Both the position numbers and the translations under genes were made by a program. Positions 59,716 through 64,000 of a stretch of 64,000 bases of DNA are shown one piece after another. The notes under the pieces were generated by a model that was not told the origin of the DNA, searched no databases, and saw nothing but the letters and a program-made list of their open reading frames with translations. Source of the DNA: Streptomyces kurssanovii (GTDB taxonomy: Bacteria > Actinomycetota > Actinomycetes > Streptomycetales > Streptomycetaceae); NCBI RefSeq assembly GCF_014649695.1, contig NZ_BMTN01000003.1:558001-622000 (forward strand), read 5' to 3'. The first letter of the stretch is position 1, and the number at the start of each line of letters is the position of its first letter.

Positions 59716-62064
59716 TTGAAACCGATACGTTTACGCGTCCGGGCACGTCTGGCCTCCGCCGCTGCCGTCGTCGCGGCATTGGGCCTCGCCCTCACCGGGC
59801 TGCCCGGCCTGACCGGCGACGCGAATGCGGCTCCCAAGCCGCCGAAGCCGTCGAAGCCCTTGGACGAGGGCATCCCGTGCAAGGACTACTTCGACCTCGC
59901 CGACGACATCCAGGCCATCGCCGAACTCCCGGAGTTCGACGCCTCGAGGGCCAAGGCCCACTGGGACACGTACGACTACGTGAACCCGGGCAAGCAGTGG
60001 GACGGCCTTGAACAGCCCAGCCAGGAGGTCATCGATCGGCTGGAGAACCTGGAGAAGCAGCCGCCGAAGTCCCAGCCGGAAAACCGCATCTACTGGGCGT
60101 GGCTGCAGGCACGGAAGGCCAACAAGGAGGCGTGGGGAGACTGGTCGCACTGGCGCGATGTCCGGCTGATCCGCAACTCCGGCAACGACCCGCGCGGCAA
60201 GGCGTTCGAGAAGAAGGTCATCAAGGACCACGGGCTGACAGGACCGGAGTGGATCTGCCAGAAGGAGGTGGAATTCACGGACCCGGACACCAAGAAGACG
60301 TACCGCAGGCAGCTCGACGCCTACAACACCAAGACCAAGCAGATCCTGGAGATCAAGTCCAACGGGCAGCCTGATCCGAAGCAGAGGCCCAAGGACATCG
60401 CGTGGTCCAAGGACAAGAACTGGCGCCAGTCGTCCATGAAGTACGTCTACGGACAGCCGCAGGAGAAATCGGCAGCCACCCTGAAGCAGGAACTGAGCAA
60501 GAACGCTCCCGGCCGCGTCACGGAGTACAACTACCGCTCGGACAAGGTCGAGAAGGCGCCCAGCGGCGGTGTGCGCGCGAAGTCGACCAACATGCAGCCC
60601 CCCGGAAAGCCCCCCACCACGGGCGGCGGCGCGAACGACCTGATCCGTGAGTCCCGTGCGAACCCCAAGGCCATGGCCGAGTTCCTGAACAAGAAGAACG
60701 CCGCTGACCCCAGTCGGCTCTCGCCCCGAGGTGCGGGCGGCGTGGACTTCACCACCCTCGAACTTCGTTATGTCGGCAAGCCCGTCAAGGGCGAGGGCCT
60801 GGACTACGGCTTCTCCGCCAAGGAAGACCCCGAGGAGAAGTCCGGCTGGGGCGGCAAGGAGAAGGCGCAGCTCATCTCCGACGCCTTCCTGACCTGGCTG
60901 GCGCTGACACCGGACAAGTTCTGGGTGAACCTCAACCCGGACGAGCCCAACAGGGTCATGGACGCCCAGTTCGGGAAGACCGACGCCGGCCGGATCCTCC
61001 TCGAGGCCGACCTCCGGATGAAGCACGACTTCTTCAAGGCGATGGACCCCAAGACCGATCTCGGCAAGCGGTTCTGGGCGTCCCTGCCCAAGGTGAACGG
61101 CCGCCCGTGCTTCACGGGGATCCGCAACTGGATCGAGCCGAAGACCGCGACCGTACGCGAGCAGGACGGCGGCATCTACATCCTTGACGCCCCCCTGAAG
61201 CTGGAGTCCACCCCACAGGACTTCACCACCGACCCCGGCGGCGACCAGATCTGCGACCCGACCGAGGCCGAACGGGACCAGGCACAGCGGGTCATCGACC
61301 GGATGATCGTCCCCGAGGTTGAGAAGACCATCAACACCGCACCGCAGTACGCGGATCTGCGCCGTGTCTACACGGCCCGCGTGGCCGCCGAGTGGATCCG
61401 TCTCCAGGACGCGAAGACGCCCACCGACTACCGCGCGATCATCAACAGCAACAACGTGGCGTCGTGGCCGCTGCGCGCTCCCAACCAGAACTGGGACAAG
61501 AACGAGCTGTTCAAGAAGTACCGCGACATCTTCCTCAACGGCGAGTTCCAGTACGACGTGGACACCGACGAAGGCGTGATGGTCTACATCGTCGGCGGCG
61601 TCGACTTCTCCAAGCAGCCGAAGCGCAACATCAGCAAGACCGAGTTCACCACCGGGCACAGCAACCTTCCCCGGCAGACACAGACGTCGGTGAAGACCCT
61701 CACCGACAACGCCAAGGACGACGACGGCAACGTGCTGCTCATGGGCGGCAACACGACCTCCACCGATACCGGCGGAGGCGGTGACGAGCCGGGACCGGAC
61801 CCGACGCCGACTCCGACTCCGACTCCGACTCCGACTCCGACCGAGCCGACCGGCAAGCCGACCACCCCCGGGCCTGACCCGTCCACGCCGCCCGCCACGG
61901 GCGGTAGCACCGGCGGCCAGAACGACCCCGACCCGGACGGTGACCTCGCCGACACCGGTTCCGACACCCCCATCGGCCTGATCGCGGGCATCGCCGCCGC
62001 GCTCGCGGCCCTGGGCGGCGGACTGATCTGGTGGAAGCGCCGCCGGACGGCCCTACAGGAATAG
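59716..62064 (+). CDS. LAXTG sortase-anchored surface protein with PD-(D/E)XK-like motif
   Basis: This 782-residue protein from a TTG start has a signal peptide (LRVRARLASAAAVVAALGLALTG, about 5-27, cleavage near ANA-AP), a soluble body, a Thr-Pro repeat (about 696-709) and a C-terminal sorting signal: Leu744-Ala-Asp-Thr-Gly748, hydrophobic helix, then WWKRRR. LAXTG is the class E sortase target in Streptomyces. Asp201 with Glu212-x-Lys214 (RQLDAYN and ILEIKSN) fits a PD-(D/E)XK nuclease core. The large second domain (about 290-650) includes 'FWVNLNPDEPNRVMDAQFGKTDAGRILLEADLRMKHDF', a conserved but unnamed family. ATG 59617 is the alternative start. Confidence 0.8.
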   Translation: MKPIRLRVRARLASAAAVVAALGLALTGLPGLTGDANAAPKPPKPSKPLDEGIPCKDYFDLADDIQAIAELPEFDASRAKAHWDTYDYVNPGKQWDGLEQPSQEVIDRLENLEKQPPKSQPENRIYWAWLQARKANKEAWGDWSHWRDVRLIRNSGNDPRGKAFEKKVIKDHGLTGPEWICQKEVEFTDPDTKKTYRRQLDAYNTKTKQILEIKSNGQPDPKQRPKDIAWSKDKNWRQSSMKYVYGQPQEKSAATLKQELSKNAPGRVTEYNYRSDKVEKAPSGGVRAKSTNMQPPGKPPTTGGGANDLIRESRANPKAMAEFLNKKNAADPSRLSPRGAGGVDFTTLELRYVGKPVKGEGLDYGFSAKEDPEEKSGWGGKEKAQLISDAFLTWLALTPDKFWVNLNPDEPNRVMDAQFGKTDAGRILLEADLRMKHDFFKAMDPKTDLGKRFWASLPKVNGRPCFTGIRNWIEPKTATVREQDGGIYILDAPLKLESTPQDFTTDPGGDQICDPTEAERDQAQRVIDRMIVPEVEKTINTAPQYADLRRVYTARVAAEWIRLQDAKTPTDYRAIINSNNVASWPLRAPNQNWDKNELFKKYRDIFLNGEFQYDVDTDEGVMVYIVGGVDFSKQPKRNISKTEFTTGHSNLPRQTQTSVKTLTDNAKDDDGNVLLMGGNTTSTDTGGGGDEPGPDPTPTPTPTPTPTPTEPTGKPTTPGPDPSTPPATGGSTGGQNDPDPDGDLADTGSDTPIGLIAGIAAALAALGGGLIWWKRRRTALQE

Positions 62065-62087
62065 CCCTGCCGATCCGGTGAAATGCC

Positions 62088-62123
62088 GCGGCCCCGCACG
62101 CGAACGCGAAGGTGCGGGGCCGC
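62088..62123. terminator. Bidirectional terminator between the surface-protein and Ldt genes
   Basis: 12-bp perfect arms GCGGCCCCGCAC and GTGCGGGGCCGC with a 12-nt loop lie between convergent genes. Confidence 0.75.
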
Positions 62124-62182
62124 AGTGCTGCGGCCGGAAGCCGCACGGCACGCGTCAAGGCCGGGGGACGCACGTGAACGGC

Positions 62183-63370
62183 TCAGCGCAGCGCGCTGAG
62201 CGTCTGCCACTCGGCCCACGCCACGTTCCACGCGCCGAAGCCGTTGCCGGGTGCCGGGACCCCCTTGGTGTCCTTGCCGGTGATCTCGAAGGGGTCGCCC
62301 GGGCGGACCTGGGCGTAGAACCAGGCGGCGTTCGCGTCGCTCATGCCGATGCAGCCCGAACTCCTGTTGGCCTTGCCCATCCACCGGTCGTTCCAGGGCG
62401 CCGCGTGGGCGTACATCCCCGACCAGGTGAGGCGCATCGAGAAGTCGACCATCTTGTCGTAGGCGTCGGCGAGGCCGACCGTTTCGGAGTTCATGTTGAT
62501 CGTGCCCTCCTTGGCCATCAGGACCGTCGTCCCGCGCCAGGAGCGCTTGTCGCCGCCGGGGGTGCCGCCCGAGACCGGGATCGTGCGGACCGCCTTCCCG
62601 TCCCGCTCCAGAGTGAGCCGCTTGCGGTCGAGGTCGACCTCGACGACCTGGCTCGCGCCGATGGTGAACGTGGTCGCGTAGTCGCGGACGAACCAGCCGC
62701 CGTCGCCGGAGTCGGTGCCGTTCAGCTCGGCCCGGAGGGTGACCTTGGTGCCGGGCTTCCAGTACTCCTTGGGGCGCCAGTCGATCCGGTCGCGGCCGGA
62801 GTAGTCCTCCATCCAGCCCCAGGAGCCCTCCGTGCTGACGGAGGTGGTGATCTTCAGCTGCTTCTCTACGGCGGCCTTGTCCGTGACCGGGTGGTCGAAG
62901 ACGAGGGAGACGGGCTGGGCGATGCCGACGGTCGTGGCGGCGCCGGGCCGCCAGTCGACCTTGTTGACCTTGTCGGCCGGCGCGGTCGTGAACGTGGAGG
63001 TCGCCGTCTTCTTCGTGCCGGCTTCGGTGGCCGTCACGGCGGTGACCTTGTACGAGGCGCCGGGCACGGCCTTGCGCTGCGAGATCCAACTCGCCTTGTC
63101 CTTGGAGAGCTTGCCCATGAGGCCGCGGCCCTCGGTGTCGGTGACGGTGACCGAGGCGAGCGTGCCGCCGGTCGCGGTGACCGTCACCGGCACGCCGGCC
63201 CGCACGGCCTTGCCCTTCGGGGAAACGGTCACCGTCGCGGGGCGGTCCTCGGCCGCCGCCGATGCTCCGGCCTTGCCGTCCGCGGCGGGCGTGCCCGATC
63301 CGGACGAGCAGGCGGCGAGCGGGGCGAGCAGCACCGCGGCCGCCGCGATGCGCACACGTATGTGGCTCAA
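62183..63370 (-). CDS. L,D-transpeptidase lipoprotein (Ig-like and YkuD domains)
   Basis: This 395-residue lipoprotein has the lipobox LAAC (about 18-21), two Ig-like domains (about 45-135 and 135-245) and a C-terminal YkuD catalytic domain (about 250-375) with 'MYAHAAPWNDRWMGKANRSSGCIGMSDANAAWFY'; the HxxPW...SxGC motif supplies the catalytic His and Cys. It should form 3-3 cross-links in peptidoglycan, as mycobacterial LdtMt2 does. It lies between the anchored surface protein and a FemX-like gene, a cell-wall neighbourhood. Confidence 0.92.
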   Translation of the reverse strand: MSHIRVRIAAAAVLLAPLAACSSGSGTPAADGKAGASAAAEDRPATVTVSPKGKAVRAGVPVTVTATGGTLASVTVTDTEGRGLMGKLSKDKASWISQRKAVPGASYKVTAVTATEAGTKKTATSTFTTAPADKVNKVDWRPGAATTVGIAQPVSLVFDHPVTDKAAVEKQLKITTSVSTEGSWGWMEDYSGRDRIDWRPKEYWKPGTKVTLRAELNGTDSGDGGWFVRDYATTFTIGASQVVEVDLDRKRLTLERDGKAVRTIPVSGGTPGGDKRSWRGTTVLMAKEGTINMNSETVGLADAYDKMVDFSMRLTWSGMYAHAAPWNDRWMGKANRSSGCIGMSDANAAWFYAQVRPGDPFEITGKDTKGVPAPGNGFGAWNVAWAEWQTLSALR

Positions 63371-63560
63371 CGGAGCCTCCGTCAGTGGTCGATGGGTGGG
63401 ATCGTGGCGACTCTAGAGCGACAGAAACGCAGGTGAGAGGCGCTGCGGCGATGTGACAGCGACTGCAGGCGAACGGTCATCGTCCGGTCACATCCGCCGC
63501 GCGAAGCGGTCACGGACGGCTGTGAGCATCCTCGGCGTCCCCCAGAGAGAGGCTCACACC

Positions 63561-64000
63561 GTGTCAGCGCTGCTCGTGCCGGCCGCCGCCCGCGGCCAGG
63601 AATCACCGCTGGGGTCCGTCGACGCCGCGACGTACCGTGCGTTCATCGCGTCCCGCACCGGCTCCGACCTCGGCGCCGGGTTCCTCCAGTGCCCGTCCTG
63701 GGCGCAGGTCAAGGAGGGCTGGCAGGCCCGGCTCGTCGGCTGGGGGCCCGATCCGGCCTCCGGCGCGCTGACCGGCGCCGCGCTCGTCCTGCTGCGCCAA
63801 CTGCCCCGCACGCGCAAGTTCTTCGCCTACCTGCCGGAGGGGCCCGTCGCCGACTGGGCCGACCCCGGCATCGACGCCTGGCTCGACCCGCTGCTGCGGC
63901 ATCTGCGGGCGGCGGGCGCCTTCGCCGTACGGATCGGGCCGTCGCCCGCGTACCGCAGTTGGGGTGCGGCCAGGCTGAAGGCGGCGACGGGGCCGGGGCG
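63561..64000 (+). CDS. FemX-type peptidoglycan bridge aminoacyltransferase (N-terminal part)
   Basis: This reading frame runs off the window: a GTG at 63561 with AGAGAGG 8 nt upstream, then 146 complete codons. 'YRAFIASRTGSDLGAGFLQCPSWAQVKEGW', 'LTGAALVLLRQLPRTRKFFAYLPEGPVADWADPGIDAWLDPLLRHLR' and 'GAFAVRIGPSPAYRSW' are the opening part of the FemABX GNAT-like fold. The enzyme adds the first Gly of the interpeptide bridge to lipid II using glycyl-tRNA in Streptomyces. The rest lies beyond 64000. Confidence 0.88.
   Translation, partial: MSALLVPAAARGQESPLGSVDAATYRAFIASRTGSDLGAGFLQCPSWAQVKEGWQARLVGWGPDPASGALTGAALVLLRQLPRTRKFFAYLPEGPVADWADPGIDAWLDPLLRHLRAAGAFAVRIGPSPAYRSWGAARLKAATGPG

Noticed and set aside
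59731-61659. 642-codon antisense frame opposite the surface-protein gene
   Set aside because: It is a shadow; the plus strand carries signal peptide, sorting signal and conserved motifs.
61800-61845. Simple-sequence CCGACT repeat as a mutational hot-spot element
   Set aside because: It is in-frame coding for a Thr-Pro stalk, a normal feature of wall-anchored proteins.

Overview
The window is high-GC actinobacterial chromosome, almost certainly Streptomyces. It has strong G/C third-position bias, GTG/TTG starts, many starts with no ribosome binding site just downstream of a -10 box, mycobacteria/streptomycete-type families (whiJ/DUF397 cluster, DUF3145, FemX, Mbl, HrdB-like sigma factor, FasR-fab operon) and Streptomyces-type intergenic GC-rich repeats. 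From memory, gene content and order resemble the fasR-fabDHPF to hrdA to nasA part of the S. coelicolor core chromosome. No prophage, transposase, CRISPR array or rRNA was seen.

Layout. 1-2.5 kb: end of a membrane transporter, two adjacent MarR-type regulators, and a class F sortase with a secreted C-terminally anchored partner. 2.7-7.0 kb: a promoter with a SoxR-type box driving an FMN reductase and a heterodimeric ABC exporter. 7.1-16.7 kb: cutA, a gamma-glutamylcyclotransferase-like gene, nasA (assimilatory nitrate reductase), a sirohydrochlorin chelatase-like gene, dgt and a ferredoxin-reductase-like flavoprotein. 16.7-27.5 kb: dnaG, a two-gene unit with an AbiEii-like nucleotidyltransferase, the sigma gene hrdA, a second paralogous ABC exporter pair, a xylulokinase and a YtxH protein. 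27.7-28.1 kb: two tRNA-Asn genes and one CAT-anticodon tRNA.

28.2-41.3 kb is more accessory: VOC proteins, a sigma-like/zinc-finger/TM/ricin-lectin fusion, a decayed secreted-protein gene, a malonyl-CoA synthetase (matB) overlapping a fused AccD-AccA carboxyltransferase, a GAF histidine kinase with a gutted ATPase domain, an MreB-like Mbl protein and small unknowns. 41.4-50.8 kb: MarR with a quinone-oxidoreductase-type reductase, Ohr, a secreted M14 carboxypeptidase, a CysZ/EI24 membrane protein, a nitrilase, a secreted pyroglutamyl-peptidase-like protein with Ser for Cys, an SGNH lipoprotein and DUF3145. 50.8-51.4 kb is a repeat-rich spacer with a perfect 32-bp-arm hairpin. 51.5-56.4 kb is the complete type II fatty-acid initiation operon fabD-fabH-acpP-fabF with its regulator fasR upstream. 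56.5-64 kb: pirin, a whiJ-like developmental cluster whose HTH gene is frameshifted, an LAXTG-anchored surface protein with a nuclease-like motif, an L,D-transpeptidase and the start of a FemX-type peptidoglycan bridge enzyme.

Recurring themes are redox/xenobiotic defence (SoxR box, FMN reductase, two exporters, MDR reductase, Ohr), nitrogen assimilation (nasA, chelatase), core replication/transcription/lipid genes (dnaG, dgt, hrdA, fab), and cell-surface biology (sortase, sortase-like substrates, Ldt, FemX, Mbl, secreted peptidases). All functional statements are read from sequence and family knowledge only; no database search was run.
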